64,000 nucleotides of DNA from Spirochaetales bacterium (GCA_015075425.1 JABTUL010000001.1:1736001-1800000); one strand, 5' to 3'. Positions 8,928 through 22,695 are shown, counted from the stretch's first letter. Made by a program: numbers and translations. The notes: a model not told the origin generated them from the letters alone.

Positions 8928-10245
8928 CGCCCGTTTGCCTTGCCAGACCAAGCTGTTTCATTTTTCTATGCAGATGAGCTCTCTCAAGGCCCAGCGCCTT
9001 AGCCGATCTTGAAATATTATAATCATTCTGTTTCAATACTTCCAGTATATGTTTTTTTTCAAATTCCTCACGAGCCTGTTTGAGATCACTCTGGGTGCGG
9101 ACCTCGGCTGTGCGACCCAGTTGCTCCTGAACCATAAGAGCATCGATTGTATCTGCCTCGCTCATGATGGACAGTCTTTCCATCATGTTTTTGAGTTCAC
9201 GGATGTTACCCGGCCAGTTATGTCTGGATAGAACGCTGAGCGCCTCTGGAGAAATCCTTCGCTCCGCAAGAGCATTGTCCCGCACGGCTTCTTTGATAAA
9301 GTGCTCTGCGAGCAGAGGTATGTCTTCTTTGCGATCGCGTAACGGCGGCATATTGATAGGGATAACGTTGAGCCTGTAATAAAGATCTTCCCGAAACCGA
9401 CCCATCTGGATGGCTTTCTGAGGCTCCATATTTGTGGCAGCGATGATACGCACGTCAACTTCGATGATTTCGCTACCACCCACCCGCGTAAAGCGTTGCT
9501 CCTGCAGTGCTCGCAGAACACTGGCCTGTGTTGCCAGAGACATGTCGCTGAGTTCATCCAGAAAGAGCGTGCCCGTATGTGCCTGTTCAAATTTGCCGCT
9601 GCGTCTCTCTGTGGCACCGGTAAAAGCCCCCTTTTCGTGACCGAAAAGCTCGCTTTCAATCAGTTCCGATGGTATGGCCGCACAGTTCACTTCTACAAAA
9701 GGCTTATCGCGACGATGGGAATTGGCAAATATTGCCCGGGCCACCAGTTCCTTTCCTGTACCATTCTCTCCATAGATGAGAACACGAGCATTGGTCCGGG
9801 CAGCCTGAGCAATGGAATGCTTAATTTTTTTAATTGGTGCGGAACTACCGATAATATTGTCAAACTCAAGTTCTGTATATTCTTCACGCCCTTCCGGCAA
9901 AAGGATGAGCCGTACCTTGTCCAGGATGGCATCAATGGAAAGGGGCTTCTCAAGAAAATCCACAGCACCCTTCTTTGTGGCCGCGACCGCCTGCTCGATG
10001 GTAGCATGGCCGGAAATCATAAGCACGGGAAGGGCGGGATACTCCGCCTTTATGCGATCGAGAATTTCGAGGCCATCTTCTTTTCCCATCCAGACGTCCA
10101 GAATGATTAAATCCGGTCTTACCAGCGGCAGCTCCTTGAGCATTTTCCTACCACTGGCAAAGGTTTCCACGCTAAGATCTTCATCTTCCAGAACATCACG
10201 AACCGCCTCGCGGATATTTTTATCATCATCAACAATAAAAATCAT
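8920..10245 (-). CDS. NtrX/NtrC-type sigma-54 response regulator
   Basis: Transcription activator for RpoN promoters. Domains in order: receiver (about 1-118) with acidic pocket DDD at 6-8 and phospho-acceptor Asp50; AAA+ domain with Walker A GENGTGKE (about 160), sigma-54 contact loop GAFTGATERR, Walker B LFLDELSD and arginine-finger region FREDLYYRL; and a Fis-like HTH at the C-terminus (YNISRSAKALGLERAHLHRKM). It overlaps the sensor kinase gene by 4 bases (ATGA), so the two form a cognate pair. Nitrogen or redox control by NtrYX homologues is known elsewhere; the signal here is unknown. Confidence 0.93.
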   Translation of the reverse strand: MIFIVDDDKNIREAVRDVLEDEDLSVETFASGRKMLKELPLVRPDLIILDVWMGKEDGLEILDRIKAEYPALPVLMISGHATIEQAVAATKKGAVDFLEKPLSIDAILDKVRLILLPEGREEYTELEFDNIIGSSAPIKKIKHSIAQAARTNARVLIYGENGTGKELVARAIFANSHRRDKPFVEVNCAAIPSELIESELFGHEKGAFTGATERRSGKFEQAHTGTLFLDELSDMSLATQASVLRALQEQRFTRVGGSEIIEVDVRIIAATNMEPQKAIQMGRFREDLYYRLNVIPINMPPLRDRKEDIPLLAEHFIKEAVRDNALAERRISPEALSVLSRHNWPGNIRELKNMMERLSIMSEADTIDALMVQEQLGRTAEVRTQSDLKQAREEFEKKHILEVLKQNDYNISRSAKALGLERAHLHRKMKQLGLARQTGDD

Positions 10246-11585
10246 AGATTTGTTTGGGGGAGCAGGATTTCAAAAAGGGCGCCGCCAAGATCCGCTGATT
10301 CAGCCACGCGAATGCGCCCCTGGTGTTCAATGACTCCTTTCTCCACCATGGCCAGACCCAGACCCGTGCCCCCTTCTCTGGTAGTAAAATAGGGCTCAAA
10401 GATTCGTTCCTGTAGCGCAGCTTCAACACCCGGACCATTGTCTTCTATAGTAATCTTCAAAAATTCCTGCTGGTGCTCCCGCATCCGATCCAGGGTCAGG
10501 CGGATATGGCCCGCTCTCACGCCCGATTCGGAAATGGACTGTAGCGCATTCTGCACCAGGTTGTGAATGATCCCCAGCAAAATATTGCGATCCACAGCCG
10601 CCGTTTGCGGTGCCCGGTCCAGATTGAGTTCCAGTTTCAAATCAGGGATCGCCTCGAAAAGGCGCAAGGATTCTTCCATAATCGAGCCGACGGGCTGGCG
10701 TTGCGGACGGGCCTGGGGCAGGCGGGCAAAGTCAACGAATTCGCGCACAAGGGCCTTCATGATATCGACCTGATCGATAATGGTTCGGGAAGAATGCCGG
10801 ATCATATTTTCCAGTTGCTCTCTGCTGGCTCTTCCGCTTTCCACGCGGCGCAGAAGTCGTTCTGCGTTAAGTTTTATGGGTGTGAGTGGATTCTGGATTT
10901 CATGAGCCAGACGGCGGGCCACTTCCTGCCAGGCCGTTTGCCGCTCACGCTGGAGAAGCCGCCGCCGCAGACTGCCGAGCTCCGACGTCATCTGATTGAA
11001 GCGATTGATGAGTATGCCCAGCTCGCCCTCTGCACGGAGGGCCACCGGAGTGAAGTGACCCCGGGCAATCTCATGGGTGGCTTCTGCCAGAGTAACAATC
11101 GGATGGGAGATGGATCGTGCAAGGAATGTGGCGGCTACAAAGCAAAGACCAATGATGATCATATACCCCAGGCTGATAAAAAGGCGTAGCTGTAGCAGCA
11201 GCTCCTCAAGATCCGGTCCGCTGACCGGAGGCCGGGCTGTGGCTGCGGTGAGCAGGTGGCTCACCAGCAAAAAGAGCGGGAGACCGGGCACAATGGCCAC
11301 AAGTAGAAAAGCCAGGCTCAAACGATAGCGAAGACTGGTCCGCAAGGAGCCTGTCTTTCTGATGCGTCGATTGCGATAGATGTAGTGCGCCAGCAGGTTC
11401 AACGTTCCCAGAGGGACAAAAATAAGTAAATACACAGTAATGCGATCGGCAAGGAGCGGCTCTTTACCGGCCAGGGCCAGCTCCCCGCCCACAACACTTG
11501 CGAGAGTTATCAGAGCAAAAAAAAGTACGTCACGAACATAGATCTGCAGTTCCTGTTTACGCCAGGTGGGATCTGCAGGTTGCAT
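10242..11585 (-). CDS. NtrY-like membrane sensor histidine kinase
   Basis: 447 residues. Four predicted transmembrane helices in the first ~170 residues (two near 20-70, one near 90-112, one near 135-155), HAMP linker (SISHPIVTLAEATHEIARGHF), H-box ARRLAHEIQNPLTPIKL with the phospho-acceptor His near residue 227, N-box HNLVQNALQSI, and G boxes DNGPGVE and GGTGLGLAMV. The H-box with NPLTPI is typical of NtrY kinases. It is co-translated with the sigma-54 regulator and lies 4 bases downstream of hpf in the rpoN cluster. Confidence 0.92.
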   Translation of the reverse strand: MQPADPTWRKQELQIYVRDVLFFALITLASVVGGELALAGKEPLLADRITVYLLIFVPLGTLNLLAHYIYRNRRIRKTGSLRTSLRYRLSLAFLLVAIVPGLPLFLLVSHLLTAATARPPVSGPDLEELLLQLRLFISLGYMIIIGLCFVAATFLARSISHPIVTLAEATHEIARGHFTPVALRAEGELGILINRFNQMTSELGSLRRRLLQRERQTAWQEVARRLAHEIQNPLTPIKLNAERLLRRVESGRASREQLENMIRHSSRTIIDQVDIMKALVREFVDFARLPQARPQRQPVGSIMEESLRLFEAIPDLKLELNLDRAPQTAAVDRNILLGIIHNLVQNALQSISESGVRAGHIRLTLDRMREHQQEFLKITIEDNGPGVEAALQERIFEPYFTTREGGTGLGLAMVEKGVIEHQGRIRVAESADLGGALFEILLPQTNL

Positions 11586-11589
11586 GCCC

Positions 11590-11886
11590 TTAACGCTGGT
11601 GCTTGCCTTCGTGCTTTTCTTTGTGTTTGCGAATCTGCTTGTTCAGCTTTTTCTCGACAAGGTCAACGGCGGCATACATATCACTTGCCGATTCAGTAGC
11701 GATAATCTGAGCCCCGTCGCCGTGAATGGCAATTTCACAGATCTGATCGATTTTCTCTACCCGAAAACGGACAGTTATAGAAATGACAGAATTGAATTGC
11801 TCTGTAAGTTTTAATATTTTTTTTTCTGCGTATTGCTTCAGTGGATCGGACGTCTCCAGGTTATGCCAGTGAAATGCTATCTCCAT
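11590..11886 (-). CDS. hpf: Short ribosome hibernation promoting factor
   Basis: 98-residue protein of the short HPF/YfiA family, which blocks the decoding centre of idle 70S ribosomes. The family core is visible: MEIAFHWHNLETSDPLKQYAEKK, FNSVISITVRF and the segment ASDMYAAVDLVEKKLNKQIRKHKEK, with the usual basic tail. Sits directly after rpoN, a placement conserved in proteobacteria and spirochaetes. Lacks the C-terminal dimerisation domain of long HPF. Confidence 0.93.
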   Translation of the reverse strand: MEIAFHWHNLETSDPLKQYAEKKILKLTEQFNSVISITVRFRVEKIDQICEIAIHGDGAQIIATESASDMYAAVDLVEKKLNKQIRKHKEKHEGKHQR

Positions 11887-11888
11887 AC

Positions 11889-13268
11889 TTATCTCCTGAG
11901 TTGATTCAATTTTTTCCGCCTGTCGACGGGCAATATCTGTAACACCTGCCGGTATTTCGCCACAGTCCGGCGGGCGATTTCCACGCCAGCCTCGCTGAGA
12001 CGATCTACCAGATCCTGATCACTCAAAGGGTGTTCGGGATCCTCTGTGGCGATCCAATCCTTGATCTTCTCCTGGAGGCTCCTTGAAGAAAACCGATCCA
12101 GTGAACCTGTTTTTGAAGCAAGGCTTGAAGAAAAGAAAAATTTGAGTTCAAAAATGCCCCATGGTGTTTGTACGTACTTGTTTGTAGTGATCCTCGATAT
12201 GGTCGATTCGTGGAGGCCCAGCCCGGTAGCAACGGTTTTCAGCGTCAGTGGATGAAGATAACCAGGACCCTTCTCAAAAAAATCCTGTTGCAATTCGACA
12301 ATGGCCTGCATGACACGCAGCAGGGTTTGCTTGCGTTGCTCCACAGAACGCAGCAGCCATTGGGCAGCATTCAATTTACTCTGCAAATATTCCTGATCGA
12401 CCGGCTTGCCCGCCTGCATGAGAGTACGCAAGTTATCGCTAACGGTAACCTGTGGCATCCAGTCGTCATTCACGATTACCTGGTGGCTGCCCGCATATTT
12501 GATCACGTACAGGTCCGGAATTATATATGAGGAGTTGCGCCCGGGAAACTGGCCGGCGGGCAACGGCGAAAGACTTTTAATGCAATCCAGAGCTTTTTGC
12601 ATTTCCGCAGCGGAAAGCCCGCTCGCGGCTGCAATGCGGTCCAGATTCAATTCTTCGAGCTCCGGGAAGTATTGTTCTAAAATCAAAGCGCAGGCTGGCT
12701 GATCGGGGTGGAGCAGCCTTGCCTGTATGAGCAGGGCTTCCTGAATATTCTGGCTACCGCAGCCAACTGGATCGAGTTCCCTGATCTGCTGCAGCACACG
12801 CTCCGCTTTTGATCTATCTGTACCCTCTTCAAGCAGTTCCTCAAGCGGACGGGTCAAGAAGCCACGCTCATCAAGAGCGGAGACGATGAGTTCGGCAAGA
12901 GCGATGTCCTCTTCCGTGACAGAAAGCATCCGGTACTGCCAGAGCAGATGATCGGCAAGAGACTCTGTCTGGCCGGTGTTTTCAAGCATCTCTTGCTTGC
13001 GATTTTCCCGATCCACAACGGTCCGCCCGTAATCACTCCAGCCTGTTTCCAGTGTTTCCGCAGCCAGTCGCCGCAGTTCCCTCTGCTCCGGAGGCTCAGC
13101 CTGAGGCTCATTTCTTTCTTCAAGCAAAGGATTTTCCAGCAGCTCTTTTTCAATTCGTGCCGCAAGTTCAAGTCCGGATAGCTGTAGCAGCTCTATGGAT
13201 TGACGCAGATCCTGGGTGATGATCAGTTTTTGCGTCTGCTTTTGAACCAGTTGCTGCCCGAGTTGCAT
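11889..13268 (-). CDS. rpoN: RNA polymerase sigma-54 factor
   Basis: 459 residues. Region I, the activator-responsive N-terminus, is the glutamine/leucine-rich MQLGQQLVQKQTQKLIITQDLRQSIELLQLSG; an acidic region II follows; the core-binding domain contains DPVGCGSQNIQEALL; and the C-terminus has the HTH HESTISRITTNKYVQTPWG and an RpoN box ARRTVAKYRQVLQI near residue 440. It would serve the NtrX-type activator encoded two genes downstream, and lies next to lptB as in many Gram-negatives. Confidence 0.97.
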   Translation of the reverse strand: MQLGQQLVQKQTQKLIITQDLRQSIELLQLSGLELAARIEKELLENPLLEERNEPQAEPPEQRELRRLAAETLETGWSDYGRTVVDRENRKQEMLENTGQTESLADHLLWQYRMLSVTEEDIALAELIVSALDERGFLTRPLEELLEEGTDRSKAERVLQQIRELDPVGCGSQNIQEALLIQARLLHPDQPACALILEQYFPELEELNLDRIAAASGLSAAEMQKALDCIKSLSPLPAGQFPGRNSSYIIPDLYVIKYAGSHQVIVNDDWMPQVTVSDNLRTLMQAGKPVDQEYLQSKLNAAQWLLRSVEQRKQTLLRVMQAIVELQQDFFEKGPGYLHPLTLKTVATGLGLHESTISRITTNKYVQTPWGIFELKFFFSSSLASKTGSLDRFSSRSLQEKIKDWIATEDPEHPLSDQDLVDRLSEAGVEIARRTVAKYRQVLQILPVDRRKKLNQLRR

Positions 13269-13270
13269 GA

Positions 13271-14020
13271 TTACAGCCGAAAGTCCTCTCCCAGGTAAAT
13301 CTCCTTTATTCGACGATCACTGACAAGTTCCGCCGCACTGCCACTGCGTAAAATTTCCCCCGAATACATGATATAAGCGCGATCGGTGATTTTCAGAGTC
13401 TCACGTACGTTGTGGTCCGTAATTAAAATGCCCAGCCCGCGCCGGCGCAGCTCCTCAATGAGCGATTGAATGTCCTTGACAGCTATCGGATCCACGCCGG
13501 CAAACGGTTCATCGAGCAGGATAAAGTGCGGGCGTGTTGCCAGGGCCCGGGCGATCTCGCAACGGCGACGTTCACCGCCAGAAAGTGTAAATCCTTTTTG
13601 ATCTTTAACCTTCTGTAAGTGCAGCTCATCGAGCAACTCCTCCGCCCGCTCCTCCCTTAAGGCTGCATCCGGATGATGGATCTCAAGGACGGCCAGGATG
13701 TTTTCTTTGACAGTAAGCTTACGAAAAACACTCGCCTCCTGGGCCAGATACCCGACTCCTTTACGGGCACGCAGGTACATCGGCAGATCGGTGATATCTT
13801 CCCGGTCAATGTAAACCCGGCCACGATCGGGCCGCACAAGTCCCACAGCCATATAGAAGGAAGTTGTTTTGCCGGCCCCATTGGGCCCGAGCAGTCCGAC
13901 AATCTCACCCTGTTCTATCTGAAAGCTTACCTCACTCACCACCCGTCGGCTGTAGTATTCTTTTACCAGGCCCTCCATGCGCAGAACACGGCCGGCATCC
14001 ATTTCTTTACGGCGGGCCAT
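13271..14020 (-). CDS. lptB: LPS export ABC transporter ATP-binding protein LptB
   Basis: ATPase that powers LPS extraction from the inner membrane. Walker [16 protein letters not shown]-loop [15 protein letters not shown], signature [15 protein letters not shown], Walker [14 protein letters not shown] and H-loop [10 protein letters not shown] are intact. The start ATG at 14020 gives a TGATG overlap with the LptA-like gene and a 249-residue product; the frame stays open to 14098, but that extension lies in the upstream gene. Its membrane partners LptF/LptG are not in this window. Confidence 0.95.
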   Translation of the reverse strand: MARRKEMDAGRVLRMEGLVKEYYSRRVVSEVSFQIEQGEIVGLLGPNGAGKTTSFYMAVGLVRPDRGRVYIDREDITDLPMYLRARKGVGYLAQEASVFRKLTVKENILAVLEIHHPDAALREERAEELLDELHLQKVKDQKGFTLSGGERRRCEIARALATRPHFILLDEPFAGVDPIAVKDIQSLIEELRRRGLGILITDHNVRETLKITDRAYIMYSGEILRSGSAAELVSDRRIKEIYLGEDFRL

Positions 14021-15477
14021 CAGTTGAGCAAAAAGCCTTTGATTCGATTCTGTAGCAGGAGACGACCGCGTCGGGGGAACATCAGTATTTTCTCGCAATA
14101 GATGCGTGAATCTCCATCGCGCAGACTTGGCCGACCTTCAAGCACTACAATGTCTTCAGCTTCATGATAGGTAGCCAGCTCACCTTCCAGTCGCAATTGA
14201 TCCCTGATAATCACAACGCTACCCCGGGCCTGGGTCCGGCCATCCGCAAAGGAGCGTTCGATGAGTCGTCCTGCCAGACTGGCAGTCACTTCATCTGATC
14301 CTTCCTTGAGAAATTCTATCACCGGCTCTTTCTCCAGGCGCAACCGCTTCGCATTGCGATCATAGTGCATCTCACCGGCTCTGACCGCAACATTTTCCTT
14401 CCGATCCACCATGACTACTTTTTCCCGGGTGTATATTTCAGAAAGATCGGGGCCGCCAGCCATAAAATAAGCCGATGAAATATGCAGCCCACCCTGCTTT
14501 ACTTCCACATCTTCAAAAACTTCAATCACGGCACCGCGATCCGCATTGCCCGGCAGGTAGTCCATTCGCCCGGCAGTCAGCGAATGAATACTGTCTGAGG
14601 AACTTTCCTGAAAATTTTCCGGTGGCCTGCCACCCATTCGCGCAAATTCTTCCAGGGAAAAAGTGCTCCTCTTTTGGGTAGTCGTTACCTTTTCTTCCTG
14701 GTATGACAACTGAACCACATCACGATCCAGAGATAGTTTGGCCTCATCCAGGTGGTAAATCAGATTTTCGCCGCTCAGCACACTACCGGGACTGAAGATT
14801 AAAGGATCTTTTTCTACATAAAGTTTTCTTTCTTCATCAACAAGCCGTCCCTGATCGGCAAGCACGATAAAGTTACGGCCGGAGATGCGCACATCTTCTT
14901 TAAAGTAGCTGATGGAAGCTGACAGGTCGCGCTCCATGAGGCGAGTGGTCACGCGGATGTCCCCGTCGCGGGCATTGCGCGAATGGAGCTGCGGGTTCCC
15001 CTCAAGCCGGACCTTCTGCTCAAGACGCTCGTATATTGCCCGGGCAGCGCGAATGGTGGTCTTGCTTTTAGGGTCTTCGATCTGCACCCCATTCTCCAGC
15101 CGGCCTCGTGCTCCCCCGGCTTCAAGAACCAGAAGCGGTGAAGTGATGATCACCCCTTCATGGTTGATCGTTGCCATCCGTATGGAAACGCGGATTGTTT
15201 CCACACCATCGACGATAGCTTTTTCCCGGATAAGCTCTGCGCCGGAAAAAAGGGTGCGTACAGTCCGGCCCCGCCGATCGGGGACCCGGCTTTCAATCAC
15301 CGGATCAGCTGCCTTTTCCACGGATTCTCTGGCATTCCCGTCAAATATTTGTTCGAGAGGATCGGGGGTTTCCCGGACGCGTTCGGGGCTGCGACAGACA
15401 AAGAGGAGAATCAGCGGAAGAGCTGCTCGAATGCTCCTGAATCGCTGCCTACAGCCACACCGGCCGGATTTCTGCAT
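14020..15477 (-). CDS. lptA: OstA/LptA-family periplasmic LPS-transport protein
   Basis: 485 residues, with an N-terminal signal sequence ([13 protein letters not shown], about 16-28; a relaxed spirochaetal lipobox ending at the Cys is possible but unusual). The remainder is repetitive beta-strand sequence of the OstA jelly-roll type ([27 protein letters not shown]-like strands, [22 protein letters not shown]). Far longer than E. coli LptA (185), implying several tandem folds or a longer periplasmic bridge. Start chosen at 15477 because AGGAG stands 8 bases upstream. Located between lptC-like and lptB, which supports the Lpt role; the gene symbol is by position. Confidence 0.8.
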   Translation of the reverse strand: MQKSGRCGCRQRFRSIRAALPLILLFVCRSPERVRETPDPLEQIFDGNARESVEKAADPVIESRVPDRRGRTVRTLFSGAELIREKAIVDGVETIRVSIRMATINHEGVIITSPLLVLEAGGARGRLENGVQIEDPKSKTTIRAARAIYERLEQKVRLEGNPQLHSRNARDGDIRVTTRLMERDLSASISYFKEDVRISGRNFIVLADQGRLVDEERKLYVEKDPLIFSPGSVLSGENLIYHLDEAKLSLDRDVVQLSYQEEKVTTTQKRSTFSLEEFARMGGRPPENFQESSSDSIHSLTAGRMDYLPGNADRGAVIEVFEDVEVKQGGLHISSAYFMAGGPDLSEIYTREKVVMVDRKENVAVRAGEMHYDRNAKRLRLEKEPVIEFLKEGSDEVTASLAGRLIERSFADGRTQARGSVVIIRDQLRLEGELATYHEAEDIVVLEGRPSLRDGDSRIYCEKILMFPRRGRLLLQNRIKGFLLN

Positions 15478-15951
15478 ACTTCCCGCTCCTGAGTCCGATC
15501 CACCATGATACCACCCCGGCATAGAGTGGATAGACCTTTTTCCTGAATCGTCACCGGCTTTTTGCTTTCCAGAACGCTGGTGTCCATGTTGTAATCCATG
15601 CTGCTGCCGCTGAATATCTGGCCCGGTGCGCGGTATTCAACTTTTTCCGTTACCGTGATCACGCGGGTTTCATAATTGATTTCCCCGCGAACTGCAATCA
15701 GGCGACCGATTTCGTTTTGACCTTCATACTGTGCAAAAGAAAAATCGTAAGCTATGATGAGACTTTCTGCATCATCGGTCTGATAGATGTAGGTTTCCTC
15801 TGCTTTGATGTGCCACAGCTTTTCCCCGGCGGCCGCGTAGGATGTCCTTTCAAAATTCTTCAGGCGCACGGAGGCATTTTTTTCCCGCAGATCCTCCTCT
15901 ACCCGACGATAGCTGTCACAGAAGAGGACCGGAAAAAGAGCCGCGCAAAGG

Positions 15952-18896
<2,945 letters not shown>

Positions 18897-18900
<4 letters not shown>

Positions 18901-19856
18901 AGCACCGCCCGGATTTCGGCAATGGACGGAGAGGCTGCGCCAATTCGGCCCACCACAATTCCGGCTGCAGCATTACTCAGTTCCATGGCTTCCACAGAAG
19001 TAGCCCCTGCTACCATAGCCAGAGTCAACACAGATATCACCGTGTCCCCCGCACCGGTAACATCGAACACTTCCCGTGCCCGTGTCGGGATGTGGTGCAC
19101 CCCCTCCGTACGGCTGATCAGGCTCATGCCTTTCTCCCCGCGTGTGATCAAAATGCGCTCGGCCTGTAGCTCTTCCAGGATCTCACGTCCGCCCGCCTCT
19201 ACTTCACTGTCGCTCTGCAGGGGACGCCCCAGAAAACTGCCCGCTTCATGGTGGTTGGGAGTCAAAATCGATACCCGTTTGTAATAGGAAAAATGACCGA
19301 TTTGCGGGTCCACGGCCACGAAGGGACCGCTTTCGCCAAGGATCGAACCAAGAAGAGAGGGACTGACAACACCCTTATCATAATCCGAAATGATGATGCC
19401 ATCGAGTGCGGATCGAATGGACGAGATGAATTGGGTTAGCTCCTGCGTTGCCCTGGCCGGCAACGGAGCTGCCTTCTCCGTGTCCAGCCGGCACACCTGC
19501 TGATTTCCGGCAAGAATCCGCGTCTTGCGCGTCGTGCAGCGATCCGCTACGGTAAAGGTAGCGGCCCGGCAACCGGGCAAAAGCAAGTCTTTTAAGCGTT
19601 GCCCGTCCGGATCGTCGCCAATCTGCCCGGCCAGGTATATCTCTGCGCCCAGAGCCGCCAGATTTTGCACCACGTTGCCGGCCCCGCCGGGCAGATAACG
19701 CCTGCGGTCTTCCACGACAATCGGTACAGGTGCTTCCGGTGAAATCCGGTCCACTCTGCCGTGGATGTACTCATCCAGCATGAAATCGCCCACAACCAGA
19801 ATACGAGCTTTCTGGAAACCCTGGAACAGTTGGTCCGCACGCTCCCGTGTCAGCAT
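18897..19856 (-). CDS. rfaE1: D-glycero-beta-D-manno-heptose-7-phosphate kinase
   Basis: Ribokinase/PfkB-family sugar kinase, equivalent to HldE domain I. 319 residues with ILVVGDFMLDEYIHG (18-32), the conserved GGAGNVVQNLAALGAE, and the anion-hole/catalytic motif FDVTGAGDTVIS near residue 263 where Asp is the base. Acts just before rfaE2 in making activated heptose for the LPS core. Only 37 bases separate it from the next gene upstream. Confidence 0.94.
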
Positions 19857-19893
19857 GCAGGGCAGAATTGCCGTTGCTCTTATGTCAGCAATT

Positions 19894-20754
19894 CTAAAAA
19901 GAAGGCGGGCGTTTGACCACGAAGATAACCCGGCAGGCGCGCAAATTCCGTCGTCCGGATGCGGATGTCAAAAAGGTCGCATCCCGTGCGGAAACGACAG
20001 CATCGGATGATCCATTCGTTGCTATGGCATAAAATGTATAGGGCTTGCGCCCGGCCCGCAAATCGCGCCTGGCCTGCTCCAGGGAAGAATAGTAAGCGGC
20101 CACTCCGCGACGAATCAAACAATTGCCTGCCTGCTCGGCCGAATAGATTTTCAGCCCTGCTTCATTGTAAAGGACAGGCAGGAGTGCGGGTCGAAAGTTT
20201 TCTGTCAGGGTCGTATCCACTATGATTCCGCTGATATCATCCGTTAACGTCTCGACCTGGGCTTCCGGTACGGGCTCGCGAAATCGTGGTCGCAGCGCAC
20301 GTAACAGTCCGTCCGGACCCACAAAGGGCAAAGCCAGTTCCAGAGAAACATAGCCCTCCCCGGTCCTGCTTGATTTGATCAGGAAATGATCTTTGATCCC
20401 GTCCAGCCGGCGGGCCAGATCCAGGTCTTTTTTACGCATGCTCTGGATTGTGCGCGAGGAATCGTAGGGCAATGAACCGATTGCTTTCATGAGAGCCAGG
20501 CTGGCCATCTCCCGCGCCCGTTCTCGTGCCGCAATCCGGGCTTCCGTAATCGATCCCGGGGCCTGCCGATCCAGAGGGTCGATGCGTTCCAGATCCAAAC
20601 GGGCGCTGGCAAAGACATAGCCGCCCGTCCAGTCCACCTTGCTTGAATCACCCATCGTTTCAATGTAGTGATGCTCCAGGTTGCGAAAAAGCAGGGTCCG
20701 ATCAAAGCTAAAAAGGGGACTCAAAAAGAGCAGGAAAACCAGCAGGAAGCGCAT
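19894..20754 (-). CDS. Secreted protein, LPP20/FlgT-N-like
   Basis: 286 residues with a clear Sec signal peptide (FLLVFLLFLSPLFS, cleavage near 16-17). The mature part has an alanine-rich helix ARIAARERAREMASLALMKAIGSLPYDSSRTI, followed by a region ending FYAIATNGSSDAVVS; the helix plus Tyr-Asp-Ser pattern resembles LPP20 and FlgT N-terminal domains, in which alternating Ala/Arg helices precede a short beta unit. No enzymatic motif is seen. Lies between dinG and rfaE1, perhaps periplasmic. Family placement is tentative. Confidence 0.55.
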   Translation of the reverse strand: MRFLLVFLLFLSPLFSFDRTLLFRNLEHHYIETMGDSSKVDWTGGYVFASARLDLERIDPLDRQAPGSITEARIAARERAREMASLALMKAIGSLPYDSSRTIQSMRKKDLDLARRLDGIKDHFLIKSSRTGEGYVSLELALPFVGPDGLLRALRPRFREPVPEAQVETLTDDISGIIVDTTLTENFRPALLPVLYNEAGLKIYSAEQAGNCLIRRGVAAYYSSLEQARRDLRAGRKPYTFYAIATNGSSDAVVSARDATFLTSASGRRNLRACRVIFVVKRPPSF

Positions 20755-20757
20755 ACT

Positions 20758-22695
20758 TTACCATCGGGGCCCATTCTCATTTGCTTGAGTAAGAAGCTCA
20801 TCATAGGCCTTGCGGAGCCCCCCAAAGCTCTCCACCCGCCGTGCTGCCGGCAAACTTTTTAGCATAGTCTCACCATAACTGCGAGTCTTCAGCCGCGGAT
20901 CAATGATACAGACCACTCCCCTGTCCCGTGAGCTGCGGATGAGCCGCCCGAAGCCCTGGCGGAGTTCCAGCGTCGCTTCCGGCAACTGCATGGTAAAAAA
21001 AGGCCGACCTCCACGTTCCCTTTCACGCTCTTCACGGGCTTCGCGGACCGGATCCTCGGGATGTTTGAATGGCAGTTTAACAATAACCACCATGCGCAGA
21101 CGATCCCCGGCTATATCTATACCTTTCCAGAATGAGGAAAGTCCAAAAAGTAGCGAAGCATTATTCTGTAAAAAGCTCTGCAGGGCACCGGCCGGGCCCG
21201 AATGAACCTGACTGTAAATGGGTCCTGAGCCCTCCCGCTGTAGTGTTTCATACACCTGAGACAGGGCCCGGCGAGAAGAGAATAAAACCAGCGTACCTCC
21301 GGCAGCCAGGGCAAAAAGATGAGCAATAAGCTGACCTGCAGCTGTCAGGAATTCTTCCTCGCGAGAAGGGTCCGGGATGTTGCGGGGCAGATAGAGAATG
21401 CTCTGCCGCGCATAATCAAAGGAAGAAGGCAATTTCAGCGTCCGCGTGGACGCAGGCAGACCTGTTTCGGAAAGAAAATACGTGAAAGCGGACTCCTGCG
21501 TGGTGGCCAGCGTAGCCGAGGTGAATACAATGGTGGAAAGTTTTGGGAGCAGATCGGATGCGATCTGCGAACCGGACTGCAGTGGACTGATCCGGAAAAA
21601 CCATTCTTCGCGGTCCTGTTGCTTTTCTTTTTCAATCCACTGTACTGCCCGGGGATCTTTTTCCTCCTGGCTGAAACTGGAAAGTATCGTTTCTGCACGG
21701 ATTAAATTCTGTAAGGTTTCACGCAAGAGAAGGAGTTTTTCATCTACTACTTCCTCTTCATCGCCAAAAAGACTGCGCGTATGATCATCGATGCGCTTTT
21801 CCTGCTCCTGAATCCGGCTGGCAAGGGCCGCCAGGGTAGAGTCCAGATCCTTCCAGGGCAGCGAGCTCTTCAGTCGCAAATAACGCTGCGCACAGATTTC
21901 ACGCAATTCCCGGTAAAGTTCCTCAACAGAAAGCCCGGGAAGGAGTTCACACAGTTCCGTAACAGAGAGCGACTCCTGGTTGGAAGCAAGCACCCGCTCC
22001 GGCAGTGCATGGGCCTCATCGACGACGAGCAGGGCAAATTCGGGCAGTAACTTGAAATCCAGTGCCATGTGCGCCGCAAGGAGGCTGTGATTCATAACGA
22101 GCAGATGTGCTTCTTCCTGGCGCTCTCGTTCGACAAAGTAATGAGAGACCGCGAAATTCGGACAGCGGCGGGCCAGACATTGATCGGGGTCGCGAACGAT
22201 GCTGCTTTTAAAGGCCGAAGGCAGAGCCCCCTGAAATTCGGTGATATTGCCGCTTGACGTTTCTTCTTCCCAGGCCAGAAAATCGGCAAGGATCTCTTCT
22301 GCTTCCGGCGGCACCGCTCCGCTCCCTAAAACCAGGCCCAATTTGCGCTTGCAGACATAGTTTGAGGCACCCATGCAAAGAGCCGTGCGCACACCCTTCC
22401 CCAGAATCCCGGCCGCCTGCGGAGCATCCTTTTCCAGCAACTGACGTTGCAGGGCCCTTGTGTCCGTACTGATGGCCACGCGAACTCCGTGTTCCAGGGC
22501 GAAGTCCAGGATGGGCAGGAGATAGGCGAGGCTCTTCCCGGTGCCGGTCCCCGCTTCGATCACGAGTTTTTCCTGGCGGCGGATCGCCCGGGCGATGGCC
22601 CGGGCCATGATCCTTTGCTCCCTGCGGCTTTCAAGACCCTGCCCCTTAAGGCGATCCGTCTGGAAAAAACCCGCCGACCCTGAGCGCTCAGGCAT
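20758..22695 (-). CDS. dinG: DinG/XPD-family iron-sulfur DNA helicase
   Basis: 5'-3' superfamily 2 helicase. 645 residues: Walker A EAGTGTGKSLAYLLP (about 48-62), a four-cysteine FeS region (ALCMG, YVCKRK, DQCLARRCPNF, about 102-190), the DEAH box VVDEAHALPER, motif III TSATLATTQES, and the C-terminal motif QGFGRLIRSSRDRG. The start is the ATG at 22695 overlapping dxs by 8 bases; a TTG at 22710 is a poorer alternative. It could equally be a YoaA-type paralogue. Confidence 0.92.
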   Translation of the reverse strand: MPERSGSAGFFQTDRLKGQGLESRREQRIMARAIARAIRRQEKLVIEAGTGTGKSLAYLLPILDFALEHGVRVAISTDTRALQRQLLEKDAPQAAGILGKGVRTALCMGASNYVCKRKLGLVLGSGAVPPEAEEILADFLAWEEETSSGNITEFQGALPSAFKSSIVRDPDQCLARRCPNFAVSHYFVERERQEEAHLLVMNHSLLAAHMALDFKLLPEFALLVVDEAHALPERVLASNQESLSVTELCELLPGLSVEELYRELREICAQRYLRLKSSLPWKDLDSTLAALASRIQEQEKRIDDHTRSLFGDEEEVVDEKLLLLRETLQNLIRAETILSSFSQEEKDPRAVQWIEKEKQQDREEWFFRISPLQSGSQIASDLLPKLSTIVFTSATLATTQESAFTYFLSETGLPASTRTLKLPSSFDYARQSILYLPRNIPDPSREEEFLTAAGQLIAHLFALAAGGTLVLFSSRRALSQVYETLQREGSGPIYSQVHSGPAGALQSFLQNNASLLFGLSSFWKGIDIAGDRLRMVVIVKLPFKHPEDPVREAREERERERGGRPFFTMQLPEATLELRQGFGRLIRSSRDRGVVCIIDPRLKTRSYGETMLKSLPAARRVESFGGLRKAYDELLTQANENGPRW